Positions 31,159 to 39,444 of a stretch of DNA of 42,207 nucleotides are shown here, piece after piece. Numbering within the stretch: position 1 is the stretch's first letter; each line of letters opens with the position of its first letter. The DNA lies in the NCBI GenBank assembly GCA_009783555.1, contig WRDH01000027.1:1-42207 (forward strand), given 5' to 3'. The notes under the pieces are model-generated. The model saw nothing but the letters and a program-made list of their open reading frames with translations. It did not search any database and was not told the DNA's origin. The DNA comes from Oscillospiraceae bacterium. GTDB lineage: Bacteria > Bacillota > Clostridia > Oscillospirales > Oscillospiraceae. The position numbers and the translations under genes were made by a program.

Positions 31159-32823
31159 ATGAAAAAGATTATACCAACACTACTCACACTGATACTAATA
31201 GCGTCACTAATACCTGTGCAGCCGGCTGCCAACGCTAACCCGGGGCAGACTGTATTCGAAGTCAGCAGAAATGCTACTGCTGTACGGGGACGCCGGCTGA
31301 CGCTTCCGATATCCGTAAGGAACAATACAGGGTTTGCGGCAGTCGGGTTTGAAGTTGGTTACGAACCGGGGGAGCTTGAGTTGATCAGAGCGGTTGTCCG
31401 TTCCACCGGAGAAAACCCACCCAGCGAGGCTCTCAGGATTAGCAGGGAAACAGTAATTAAAGAAGGCGCTCAAGTTGACGGAACACAATGGATTACCCTT
31501 GTAGATGTCATGGACTTAAAAGACTGGGAATACGACGGGGTTCTTTTAAACCTTGAGTTTGATGTCATAGCCCCTGTTGGGATAGATGATACTATTGTAA
31601 CTGTATCCTTTACATCTCTTCCAAGCGGCAGGCCGGTCAGTGTGGAGACGGGGCAAATATTGCCGGGTGTCACCGCCCTGGCTAACAATGGGCAAGCGAG
31701 GATTTCTATATCGGACAGCGTACAAGGTCCCGACGGTCAGCGGCCTCCGGGTACATTCGGAGTAACTTTGCAAAACGGCGGAACCGGTGCAAAAGGTCAA
31801 GGTTGGTATGCACAAGGTGCAACTGTTAATCTCGAGGCGGGTACAGCACCCACCGGACAGCAATTCTCACACTGGACTGCAACACCGGCAGCAGGTGTTA
31901 CATTTGCAAGTGCTAATAGCGCAAATACATCATTTTCTATGCCGTCAAATGACGTAACAGTTACTGCGAACTGGGTACCCACCGGTGGCGGCGGTGGTGA
32001 CGGTAACCAGCCCCCGCCTGCCGGGCAATTCCAACTCAGAGTTGTAGGAGCGGGACCCGGCGGGACTCAAACAGGGAACCATGCTCCGGGAGCGACTGTT
32101 ACACTCAACGCAGGTACGCCTCCTACAGGGCAAACATTTGTTAACTGGACACGCGGTCCGGCGACCGGAGGAAACCTCACAAATCCAACCAGTGCGACAG
32201 CGGCATCCATTACTTTACCGGCTAATATTACCGCAGTAGCAGATAGAATTATTACTGTTACAGCTAATTGGAGCGGCGGTGGATCCGAGGGCGGCGGTGG
32301 CAGCGGCAGTGGCAACGGAAGTGGAGAAGGCGGTAATGGCGGCGGTGGCTCCGGCAGCGGCAACGGCGGCGGTGGCTCCGGCAGCGGTTCCGGCACGGCT
32401 CATGGAGTGTTACAGCATTTCGGTACATGGACCGGCAGCGGTACAAGAGAGGGAAGGGTTAATGCCGATCACAGCAGGTTTGTCCGACTTACCAGAGGCG
32501 GCACAGAAATTTCTTCAGCCCACTACACAGTGACAGCCGGCAGCACGATTATAACCCTGAATGAAAGTTACATCGCAACTCTTCCGGACGGAACATATGT
32601 TTTCCGTGCCGAGTTTACAGACGGTCACGCGGACTTAAACCTTATAGTCAGTACAGGCTTCGGGAATGTCCCCCAGACTGGGGTTGCAGACATTACCTTG
32701 CAGGTAGTGGCAATGTGGGTATCAGTATTTTTAGCAGCGAGTTTATGTGTTTGCCTGTTCTTTTATAAAAGAGAAATGCGTAAACGTGCAAACGTAAGAA
32801 CTTATTATGGAAAACAAAAATAA
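31159..32823 (+). CDS. Cohesin / InlB-like / X2-like surface scaffold with VPQTG sorting signal
   Basis: A 554-residue product. Signal peptide residues 1-26. Residues about 30-180 are a cohesin-type domain (LTLPISVRNNTGFAAVGFEV, YEPGELELIRAVV, VLLNLEFDVIAP). Two Flg_new/InlB-like units follow (each ending VTVTANW or ITVTANW), then a Gly/Ser-rich linker and an X2-like Ig module (RGGTEISSAHYTVTAGSTI, LNESYIATLPDGTYVFRAEF), common in cellulosomal proteins. The C-terminus is a sortase signal: VPQTG (504-508), a hydrophobic stretch and a KREMRKR tail. The protein would be covalently wall-bound and could hold the dockerin protein from the preceding gene. It overlaps the sortase gene by 17 bp. Confidence 0.87.
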   Translation: MKKIIPTLLTLILIASLIPVQPAANANPGQTVFEVSRNATAVRGRRLTLPISVRNNTGFAAVGFEVGYEPGELELIRAVVRSTGENPPSEALRISRETVIKEGAQVDGTQWITLVDVMDLKDWEYDGVLLNLEFDVIAPVGIDDTIVTVSFTSLPSGRPVSVETGQILPGVTALANNGQARISISDSVQGPDGQRPPGTFGVTLQNGGTGAKGQGWYAQGATVNLEAGTAPTGQQFSHWTATPAAGVTFASANSANTSFSMPSNDVTVTANWVPTGGGGGDGNQPPPAGQFQLRVVGAGPGGTQTGNHAPGATVTLNAGTPPTGQTFVNWTRGPATGGNLTNPTSATAASITLPANITAVADRIITVTANWSGGGSEGGGGSGSGNGSGEGGNGGGGSGSGNGGGGSGSGSGTAHGVLQHFGTWTGSGTREGRVNADHSRFVRLTRGGTEISSAHYTVTAGSTIITLNESYIATLPDGTYVFRAEFTDGHADLNLIVSTGFGNVPQTGVADITLQVVAMWVSVFLAASLCVCLFFYKREMRKRANVRTYYGKQK

Positions 32824-33613
32824 AATGCCGTCAAAGGCATCAGAAATCATAATTAAATCAGACACTAAGCAAAAGAGCTTTTTCGGCTCTTTTCGCAAAG
32901 TGTCCGTAACCGCCGCACTGACGATAGGTATAATCCTGTTCAGTAGTATTGCCTTGTTTACAGCTATGGCGGTTATGGCACACAATGGAGGATTAAGAGC
33001 ATCCCGTGAGGAGTACGAAGCCCTCCGTGAGCGAAGCAATTCCGCTGACGGTTCAGAGTCGGGAAACGGAGAGTTTTACGGTATGCAATGGAGCGCGTTT
33101 GATTTGGAAATGCGTGCTGTTAACCCCGACTACGTTTTCTGGATCCGTATAGACGGCACAGGCATAAGCTACCCGGTTGTGCGGGGAGAAGATAATGAGA
33201 AATATCTCAGTACTTCATTCGGCGGAGAAACCAACCCGGCGGGCGCGTTGTTTATGGACTTCCGCAACGACTTAACATCACCGCACATCCTCCTCTATGG
33301 TCATAACCTGTTAGAAGGCGGCATGTTCACAGAACTGAGGAGGTTTTTGGATGATGAGTTTCTCGAAAATAACCGTTATATAACAATAATGGTATACGGT
33401 GAGGAAATAACATTCGAGATATTTACGGCAAGACTCTCAGACATAGATGATCCTGCCTACGATATCGACCTGTTCACCCCGCGCCTCTTCTCCCGCTTCG
33501 CCAACAGAATAGGCGCTCCCCTTCGTGCCTCCCAAATTATAACCCTCTCCACCTGCACCCGCGGCGGCTCCGACGACGAAAGAGTAATAGTCCAGGGCTA
33601 CAGGGTGTGGTAA
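32807..33613 (+). CDS. srtB: Class B sortase
   Basis: A 268-residue product; membrane helix about 33-57, then the sortase fold. Class B marks are MRAVNPDYVFWIRIDGTGIS, YPVVRGEDNEKYL and LLYGHNL (catalytic His166), TLSTC (nucleophile Cys250) and DDERVIVQGYRV (Arg259). Class B sortases attach proteins to peptidoglycan cross-bridges. Start ATG 32807 lies inside the end of the cohesin gene, so translation is coupled. The dedicated substrate is almost certainly the VPQTG protein next door, by inference from position. It is the last gene of the operon that starts at 27833. Confidence 0.9.
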   Translation: MENKNKMPSKASEIIIKSDTKQKSFFGSFRKVSVTAALTIGIILFSSIALFTAMAVMAHNGGLRASREEYEALRERSNSADGSESGNGEFYGMQWSAFDLEMRAVNPDYVFWIRIDGTGISYPVVRGEDNEKYLSTSFGGETNPAGALFMDFRNDLTSPHILLYGHNLLEGGMFTELRRFLDDEFLENNRYITIMVYGEEITFEIFTARLSDIDDPAYDIDLFTPRLFSRFANRIGAPLRASQIITLSTCTRGGSDDERVIVQGYRVW

Positions 33614-33623
33614 AAAAATTCTC

Positions 33624-33653
33624 TTGACGTATGCAATGCCAATGTGCTACAAT
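33624..33653 (+). promoter_or_regulatory. Promoter of the GIY-YIG gene
   Basis: TTGACG (33624-33629), an 18-nt spacer and TACAAT (33648-33653). A stem-loop CCCCGATG/CATCGGGG (33703-33724) follows in the leader. Confidence 0.65.
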
Positions 33654-33732
33654 TCATTCAAGGCAAATGATGGAAAAATCAAATTTTTATCCCAAACGAT
33701 ACCCCCGATGTGTCAGCATCGGGGTTTCACCA

Positions 33733-33761
33733 GTCATTCTGCGCGTTAGTCGCAGAATCCA
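33733..33761. repeat. Left palindrome flanking the GIY-YIG gene
   Basis: A 29-nt sequence with its own dyad (ATTCTGCG...CGCAGAAT). It is the inverted copy of 34058-34085, differing only by one extra T. Confidence 0.85.
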
Positions 33762-33771
33762 TGAGGTTAAT

Positions 33772-34104
33772 ATGTCAAAAGAAGCCTATGTCTATATACT
33801 AGCAAGTAAGAAAAACGGCACACTATATACAGGCGTAACTAATAACTTAGAAAAGCGCATACTTGAACATAAATCCAAAACCCGCAAAGGATTTACTGAA
33901 AAGTATAATGTAGATCAATTAGTATGGTTTACCGCAGGAAGTAGTATTCGGGCAGCAATAGAGTTAGAGAAGAAAATAAAGAATCGTGGCAGGCAATGGA
34001 AAATCAATCTCATCGAGAAAGAGAACCCAAGCTGGTGTGATTTAAGTGATGAATTTCTGGATTCTGCGACTACGCGCAGAATGACGCGTGAAACTACCCC
34101 TTGA
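33772..34104 (+). CDS. GIY-YIG nuclease family protein
   Basis: A 110-residue product from ATG 33772 with GAGG 8-11 nt upstream; longer in-frame starts cross the leader hairpins. The GIY-YIG fold is clear: AYVYILASKKNGTLYTGVTN (the GIY/YIG pair reads VYI...YTG), NLEKRILEHK, LVWFTAGSSIRAAIELEKKI and the KxWxRxWK-like GRQWKINLIE segment. This is the UPF0213/YhbQ-like small single-domain group. The last residues (DSATTRRMTRETTP) are encoded by the right-hand flanking palindrome, so gene and repeat are physically joined. Promoter at 33624. It ends 16 nt from the convergent P-type ATPase gene. Confidence 0.87.
   Translation: MSKEAYVYILASKKNGTLYTGVTNNLEKRILEHKSKTRKGFTEKYNVDQLVWFTAGSSIRAAIELEKKIKNRGRQWKINLIEKENPSWCDLSDEFLDSATTRRMTRETTP
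34058..34085. repeat. Right palindrome, inside the 3' end of the GIY-YIG gene
   Basis: The inverted partner of 33733-33761. Together they flank the gene like terminal inverted repeats. Confidence 0.85.
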
Positions 34105-34120
34105 CAACAAATGTTGCCCT

Positions 34121-36859
34121 CTACACCTTTCGCCGTCGTATAGCCAACTTCAGCACCTCTACCGCACCTAGCTGTACCAACGCTAAACCTACCATTATCA
34201 ACCAGTGCCTTCCGCTTACATACACAACGTTGAATATTGTCATCAACGGTGGTGTTAACGCCACTATAACAGAAAATGCCAGTGCGCCTATTACTGCGAA
34301 GAAGACGCCTTTGTTTGACAGAAAGCCCGCTTTGAAGATGGACTGTTGAGTGCGGGTATTAAATGTATCTATTGTCGATGCCCAGCTTAACACCATAAAC
34401 GCCATCGTAACGCCTATAGCGAAATTCCCGCCGTTTCTGAGCGCGTCTATTGTCCACGTGCCGTCCCAAGGGATGTACAGCAGGTCGCCGGGTGAAGCGG
34501 GGATTACTTGTACGAATGAGCCGATTATAAAGGCGGTCAACGTCAATATTGAGAATGTTATCGCACGAAATGTTATAAACACACCGACGTTTTGAGCAAA
34601 GACTCCCGCTCCTTTGGGCAGGGGTTTTCGTTTCATAACCCCCGGTTCCGCTCTTTCAAAAGCAAGGAAAAACCCGGGAATACCGTCATAGACAACGTTG
34701 ATAATAAGTATCTGCAATGCGGTAATTACAGTACGTCCGAGGACGAGCATACCCGCAAGCAGGACGAATATTTCCGCAAAGTTGACACCAAGCAAAAATT
34801 GGATTGTTTTACGGATGTTATCATATGACGTACGACCCTCGGCTATCGCGTCAACAATAGTCGCAAAGTTGTCGTCCGTAATTATCATATCGGCAGCGTT
34901 TTTCGTAACCTCCGTGCCTGTTATACCCATAGCCGCACCAACATCGGCAGCTTTTAATGCAGGTGCATCGTTGACACCGTCGCCTGTCATTGCTATAACC
35001 TCGTTGTGCGCTGCCCATGCATGGACTATCCTGAGCTTATCCTCGGGACTGACACGAGCGTAAACGCAAATACCGCGCACTTGCGCGATTAAATCAACAT
35101 CGCTCATTTTAGCAAGCTCGGCACCTGTGATTGCACGGTCGCCCTCTTCCATAATCCCGATTTCTTTTGCAATTGCTACTGCTGTACCTATGTGATCACC
35201 CGTTATCATAACGGTTTTTATACCCGCTTCTTTAGCTCTTGCGACAGCCTCTTTGCTTTCGGGGCGCGGCGGGTCTATCATGCCGACCATGCCGAGAAAC
35301 TTCTGGTCCTTCTCCAGTGCTTCCTCACTCAAATCCGTCGGCATTTCCTCGTAATGCTTATATCCGATAGCAAGAACTCTCAGTGCTCTGTCGGCAAATG
35401 AATCATGTATTTCAACCGCTTTCTTGTGCAGCTTCTCATCCCACGCAACAGGCAATCTGTCGAATGCACCTTTTGTGACTACGATATAACCATCGTTTAC
35501 ATGGTGTACAGTAGTCATTCTCTTTCTGCCCGAATCAAACGGAAGTTCATGTACTCTCGGATACTCTCTCTCCGCATCAACCCTTGTCAGACCCTTGTCG
35601 TGGAGCAAGCGTATAATCGCAATCTCGGTCGGGTCGCCGACAACATGCTCGTCTTCGTCATGAGTCCGCATGTCGTCATGTACGATTTCAATAGTTGCGT
35701 TACTGCATGAGGCAAGCATTTCGACAAGATGGAGCTGATCGGGATTAAACTCCGCGGATGCCTTGACCGGTTCGTGGTCAACGTGCCAGACCTGCTGGAT
35801 TTTCATTTTATTGAGCGTAAGTGTTCCGGTTTTTTCGGAGCATATAACTGATGTGTTACCAATGGTTTCGATAGCAGGTATTCTGCGTATTATAGTTTTT
35901 TTGCGTACCATGTTAAACACGCCGTATGAAAGAATCATTGTAACTATTATCGGCAACGTTTCGGGAACAGCCGCGACACCCAGCGCAACCGCGAGCAGCA
36001 GCATTTCAATTGCCGGATTTCCCCAAATCAAAAAGCCGACCAAGAACATACCCAGACCCGATATTAACGCTATTACCGATATACGTTTAGCGAGCTGTTT
36101 AAGCCTTAGTTGCAGGGGTGTCAGCATCTTTTTGGTATCGTTGAGCAGTCGCGCGATTTTGCCCATTTCAGTTTCCATAGCGGTTTCGACAACAACCGCC
36201 TTTGCTCTGCCGCCCGTCACAAGACAGCCTGAGTAAACCATGTTTATCCTGTCACCGAGCGGAGCATCCTCTTCGATTACTGCGTTTGCGTCCTTATCCG
36301 CAGGCTGACTCTCACCCGTTAGCGCAGCCTCCTCGACTTGCAGGCTGCCGGCTTCGATAAGCCTTGCATCGGCGGTAATGACATCACCCGCGTTTAGTTC
36401 GACGATATCTCCCGGTACAAGCTGATTTGCTTCAATGATCTGTTTAACCCCGCCACGGAAAACCGTGGTCTTAAAGCTGTTCATTTTCTTAAGAGCTTCC
36501 AGAGCTTTCTCTGCTCTGCTTTCTTGATATAAACCAAGAACTATATTGATAACTACTATTAACAATATAACAGCAACTTTCGCCCAATCGGCAAGACTGC
36601 CGCCGTATTCATAACCACCCTGTGCGTTCAGAATAGCAGCAATTACGGCAACTACTGCTGCCGCTATCAGAATCATCGTCGGTATCTCTAAAAGATGATG
36701 AAGGATTTTTTGAAAAAGCGTTTCCTTTTTTTCCTCCTCGAACTCGTTAAGCCCGAACTTCACTAGCCTTGCCTGCACCTCATCATTACTTAGCCCGGTA
36801 CCGGCATCGACACCAAGCTTTTCCAAAACCTCACTAATACTATCCTTAACCCAAAGCAA
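34121..36859 (-). CDS. P2-type cation (Ca2+-like) ATPase with Asp-to-Glu change at the phosphorylation site
   Basis: A 912-residue product from TTG 36859 (GGAAAGG upstream on the minus strand). Domain order is complete: N-terminal cation ATPase domain (1-70), M1-M2, actuator with LTGESQ (181-184 TGES), M3-M4 with VPETLP (299-303; normally PEGLP), P-domain, nucleotide domain, hinge TGDGVNDAPALKAADVG and six C-terminal helices including NVVYDGIPGFFLAFERAEPG. The phosphorylation loop reads ICSEKTGTLT: residue 342 is Glu (codon at 35834-35836) where all active P-type ATPases have Asp. Otherwise this would be a calcium or related cation efflux pump. It may be inactive, unusual, or contain a sequencing error. 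Confidence 0.9.
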   Translation of the reverse strand: MLWVKDSISEVLEKLGVDAGTGLSNDEVQARLVKFGLNEFEEEKKETLFQKILHHLLEIPTMILIAAAVVAVIAAILNAQGGYEYGGSLADWAKVAVILLIVVINIVLGLYQESRAEKALEALKKMNSFKTTVFRGGVKQIIEANQLVPGDIVELNAGDVITADARLIEAGSLQVEEAALTGESQPADKDANAVIEEDAPLGDRINMVYSGCLVTGGRAKAVVVETAMETEMGKIARLLNDTKKMLTPLQLRLKQLAKRISVIALISGLGMFLVGFLIWGNPAIEMLLLAVALGVAAVPETLPIIVTMILSYGVFNMVRKKTIIRRIPAIETIGNTSVICSEKTGTLTLNKMKIQQVWHVDHEPVKASAEFNPDQLHLVEMLASCSNATIEIVHDDMRTHDEDEHVVGDPTEIAIIRLLHDKGLTRVDAEREYPRVHELPFDSGRKRMTTVHHVNDGYIVVTKGAFDRLPVAWDEKLHKKAVEIHDSFADRALRVLAIGYKHYEEMPTDLSEEALEKDQKFLGMVGMIDPPRPESKEAVARAKEAGIKTVMITGDHIGTAVAIAKEIGIMEEGDRAITGAELAKMSDVDLIAQVRGICVYARVSPEDKLRIVHAWAAHNEVIAMTGDGVNDAPALKAADVGAAMGITGTEVTKNAADMIITDDNFATIVDAIAEGRTSYDNIRKTIQFLLGVNFAEIFVLLAGMLVLGRTVITALQILIINVVYDGIPGFFLAFERAEPGVMKRKPLPKGAGVFAQNVGVFITFRAITFSILTLTAFIIGSFVQVIPASPGDLLYIPWDGTWTIDALRNGGNFAIGVTMAFMVLSWASTIDTFNTRTQQSIFKAGFLSNKGVFFAVIGALAFSVIVALTPPLMTIFNVVYVSGRHWLIMVGLALVQLGAVEVLKLAIRRRKV

Positions 36860-36943
36860 TATATTTTACCTTTCCTCTCCCAAAATTAAAGGAAACAACC
36901 ATTCCCCATGTTTACACTTTGTTCTGTAAATTTAATACAACTT

Positions 36944-36972
36944 AGTATATAATATCTATACTTGTTTGACAA
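36944..36972 (-). promoter_or_regulatory. Promoter of the P-type ATPase gene
   Basis: On the minus strand TTGTCA (36967-36972), a 17-nt spacer and TATACT (36944-36949), about 85 nt before the start codon. Confidence 0.6.
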
Positions 36973-37030
36973 TGTAAAGCAAAAAATAAATAAGAAACAC
37001 TTTTGACGCAAAGACGTTTATATAATCTCA

Positions 37031-37082
37031 GGACAGGGGGACGGTTCATCTGTCTCAGGACAAGGGGACGGTTCATCTGTCT
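37031..37082. repeat. Two direct copies of the dispersed palindromic repeat
   Basis: Two direct copies (CAGGACAGGGGGACGG to CTGTCT, then CAGGACAAGGGGACGG to CTGTCTT), about 24 nt before the deacetylase start. Confidence 0.88.
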
Positions 37083-37107
37083 TTGAAAATCTCGTTAAGG
37101 AAAAGAT

Positions 37108-38166
37108 ATGGCACAAATCAATAAAATTAATAAACACCAAATCAGAAAAATCCTTACACGCCACATCGGCATCGCATTAGGTATCGCGTTTATTCTTGTA
37201 ACGGCAATGTTTATTGCATTGTATGTCAACTCAGCAAACAGGCAAAACCAAGAGGTAGGCGGAAGTTATAATAATGGAGATTCCATGGGTATGACAGGAG
37301 ATGAAGCGTTCGGTGAAGATGGTGCGTCCGGGGGGTTACAAAGCGGCAGCCCGGACCATTTAGCACCGGGCGCTACGGACGTTAATGATCTTGCAAACCC
37401 GGATGACACAACAAATACAGATAACCCTCATCAGACAAACAATGATAACCCTTCGGACCCGGATGATTACACGAACCCGGACGGTCCGGCGGGTGGTCAG
37501 CAGACGGGGGATTCTTACGGTAACGGCAGTCTGCAGAGCGATCCTGATCAAGCACAAACAGGTGAACCGGTGAGGGTAGCATACCTGACATTTGACGACG
37601 GTCCCGATCGTGATATAACGCCGGGAATATTGGACATATTGCTGGAAGAGGATATAAGAGCAACTTTTTTTGTGTTGCCGTACCAAGGGCTTGACGACCT
37701 GTACCAACGTATAATCGACGAGGGGCATGAAATAGGAAACCACAGTTTTTCACATGTGTATGAAAGACTGTACGAACGGGATGCAAGTCGTTTTCGAGAC
37801 GATATTTTAAGAGCACGCAACTTTATTTTTGATAACTTTGAATACACGACAACAAGTTTTCGCTTTCCCGGCGGACAGCAAAGAGCAGGGAACGGTTTGA
37901 ACGCACGGTTGGAGGCTCTTCGGGAATTCGGCTACAGGCATTTCCACTGGCATGTTGACCCCGATGACTGGAGAGTAGGCAGAACTGCCGCAGAAGTAAG
38001 GGCAAGCGTGAGAGAACAAGCAACCAACCATGTCCGCAATGACAGAGAACACGTAATAATCCTAATGCACGACAGATACCAAAGAACCCTCGATGCACTC
38101 CCGGGAATAATAAGCGACTTACGAGAGCTGGGCTTTGAATTTGATATCGTTAGGAATATGCCTTGA
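37108..38166 (+). CDS. NodB-type polysaccharide deacetylase, membrane-anchored
   Basis: A 352-residue product; ribosome site AAGGAAAAG. Residues about 18-41 form a single N-terminal membrane helix, followed by a disordered Asp/Gly/Asn/Pro-rich stalk (about 45-155), then the NodB domain: TFDDGPD (161-167, catalytic base and metal Asp), NHSFSHV (His212 and His216 as metal ligands), RFPGG (252-256) and HWHVDPDDWR. All metal ligands are present, so it is probably an active Zn/Co-dependent N-deacetylase of peptidoglycan or other surface glycan, acting outside the membrane. It stands alone, with palindromic repeats on both sides. Confidence 0.9.
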   Translation: MAQINKINKHQIRKILTRHIGIALGIAFILVTAMFIALYVNSANRQNQEVGGSYNNGDSMGMTGDEAFGEDGASGGLQSGSPDHLAPGATDVNDLANPDDTTNTDNPHQTNNDNPSDPDDYTNPDGPAGGQQTGDSYGNGSLQSDPDQAQTGEPVRVAYLTFDDGPDRDITPGILDILLEEDIRATFFVLPYQGLDDLYQRIIDEGHEIGNHSFSHVYERLYERDASRFRDDILRARNFIFDNFEYTTTSFRFPGGQQRAGNGLNARLEALREFGYRHFHWHVDPDDWRVGRTAAEVRASVREQATNHVRNDREHVIILMHDRYQRTLDALPGIISDLRELGFEFDIVRNMP

Positions 38167-38174
38167 GAGGGGGA

Positions 38175-38286
38175 CGATAGAGCAAGACAGGGGGACGGTT
38201 CATCTGTCTTGTTTTTCGTGGAAAAAGGGGAAAAACGTTGCAAACTCAACAAGACAGATGAACCGTCCCCCTGTCTTGCTCTATCG
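38175..38286. terminator. Perfect 39-bp inverted repeat made of two repeat copies, bidirectional terminator candidate
   Basis: Arm 38175-38213 and arm 38248-38286 are exact reverse complements over 39 bp; the loop is 34 nt. Each arm contains one full dispersed repeat copy plus matching flanks (CGATAGAGC... and ...TTGTT). It lies between convergent genes and includes the stop codon of the minus-strand gene. TTGTTTTT follows the first arm on the plus strand. Confidence 0.75.
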
Positions 38287-39240
38287 CCGTACCAGCCTTA
38301 CAACAAGAGAAACAATAATAACCGCCACGCCGGCAGCGGCGGTGATAAGACCGAGTTGTGTGAACAAAAATACAGGGTCTTCCAATAACCGGGAAAACCC
38401 GGATGGTTCACCATCAACAGGTTCGAGACTTGAAACAACAAGTGTGCCGGCTCCGAACGAAATTAATCCCGACAACGTAACCGGGATGCCGATAGATAGT
38501 ATTGCTGAGGCAATATTATTTTTATAGAGCAAAAACATTACAAGAAGAAACCCGCCGGACAGCAAACCGACTACCCAAAGAAATACCGGGGACAGGAGTA
38601 TCAAGGGGAGTGGAGACATATCCATGTCAAAATCCTCTATAATGCCTTCCAGGGTTAATGAATTTAAATCTAAAATATCATCCAGCGTTTGTGCCAGACT
38701 GTTAAAATCATCATCTGTCATACGGTGGTCAAAAAAGTCATGCAGCTCCGGTTCAAGATTTCTTGCTGCGATAACTATATCCTCAACAGTTATATGATGA
38801 CTGAGATTTCCCAACATTAATGCCGTTGCGTAACCGCCTACAATTCGTTCGATTTCACCGGTGACATGTTCATTTTTAAGAAACTCTTCAATATCATAAA
38901 GCGTGACTTCTGTTTCACTAAACGGAAGTCCGTTAATCTGGTCAACAATATAATATGCGTGCTCGCCCGTTGAAAAATCCTCTAAATAACCAAGGATATC
39001 AGTGTTTCTTATTATATGACCAACACCATATGAACGCAAAGTTAATAACACAAGAAATAAGCAAATACCAAGAAATGCCAACACACTAAACAAAACAGTC
39101 AAAACGATGCTCGGCTTCTTTTTTGTGTCTGATGCCTCGTACGGGCTTTGCGTGTTGTGAGTATTCCGCGCCCGTTGTGTTTTTTTGTTTTTATTATATC
39201 TACTGGGGCTATGGGAACTAGAGGAACGAAATTTCAACAT
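38281..39240 (-). CDS. Membrane protein of unknown function
   Basis: A 319-residue product; ribosome site TAGGAGG on the minus strand, directly before ATG 39240. A basic Ser/Arg/Lys/Asn-rich N-terminus (1-45) precedes a first membrane helix (IVLTVLFSVLAFLGICLFLVLL). A roughly 150-residue acidic extracytoplasmic region follows (TLYDIEEFLKNEHVTGEIER, DDFNSLAQTLDDILDLNSLT). Three more helices lie near the C-terminus (LILLSPVFLWVVGLLSGGFLLV, AILSIGIPVTLSGLISFGAG, LGLITAAAGVAVIIVSLVV), ending RLVRR. I do not recognise a named family. Four helices with one large loop suggest a sensor or assembly protein, but that is speculation. Confidence 0.75.
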   Translation of the reverse strand: MLKFRSSSSHSPSRYNKNKKTQRARNTHNTQSPYEASDTKKKPSIVLTVLFSVLAFLGICLFLVLLTLRSYGVGHIIRNTDILGYLEDFSTGEHAYYIVDQINGLPFSETEVTLYDIEEFLKNEHVTGEIERIVGGYATALMLGNLSHHITVEDIVIAARNLEPELHDFFDHRMTDDDFNSLAQTLDDILDLNSLTLEGIIEDFDMDMSPLPLILLSPVFLWVVGLLSGGFLLVMFLLYKNNIASAILSIGIPVTLSGLISFGAGTLVVSSLEPVDGEPSGFSRLLEDPVFLFTQLGLITAAAGVAVIIVSLVVRLVRR

Positions 39241-39284
39241 AAAAAGCCTCCTAAGGTGTTTATGATACTAACATAAATCACTGT

Positions 39285-39420
39285 AAAAGACAAGGGGAAG
39301 ACAAGGGGACGGTTCATCTGTCTTGCCAATCACCCCTTGCAATCAGTAGGATCCTCTTTTCAAAGATGGTTTTACAGGACAGATGAACCGTCCCCCTGTC
39401 TTGCGTCCCCCTGTCTTGAC
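39285..39420. repeat. Dispersed palindromic repeat cluster
   Basis: A truncated copy (near 39288-39298) fused to a full copy in the GGGGACGG orientation (to about 39324), then after about 50 nt a full copy in the opposite orientation (about 39375-39403) fused to a partial copy ending CTGTCTTGAC at 39420. The last end forms the -35 of the GH3 promoter. Confidence 0.87.
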
Positions 39421-39444
39421 GATGAGATTTGCTTATTGTACAAT
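39416..39444 (+). promoter_or_regulatory. GH3 gene promoter with repeat-derived -35 element
   Basis: TTGACG (39416-39421), 17-nt spacer, TACAAT (39439-39444). The first bases of the -35 are the terminal CTGTCTTG of a palindromic repeat copy. Confidence 0.65.

Noticed and set aside
32067..32396. Pro/Leu-rich minus-strand open frame opposite the Gly/Ser linker of the cohesin protein
   Set aside because: Antisense of glycine-rich coding sequence; no ribosome site or recognisable domain.
37003..37026. TTGACG and TATAAT upstream of the deacetylase as a promoter
   Set aside because: The spacer is only 12 nt, too short for a standard promoter; I left the deacetylase promoter unassigned.
1547..39420. 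The dispersed palindromes as ordinary Rho-independent terminators
   Set aside because: Most copies have no T tract, occur in both orientations and in arrays, and some lie inside genes; only the convergent pair at 38175-38286 looks like a terminator by position.
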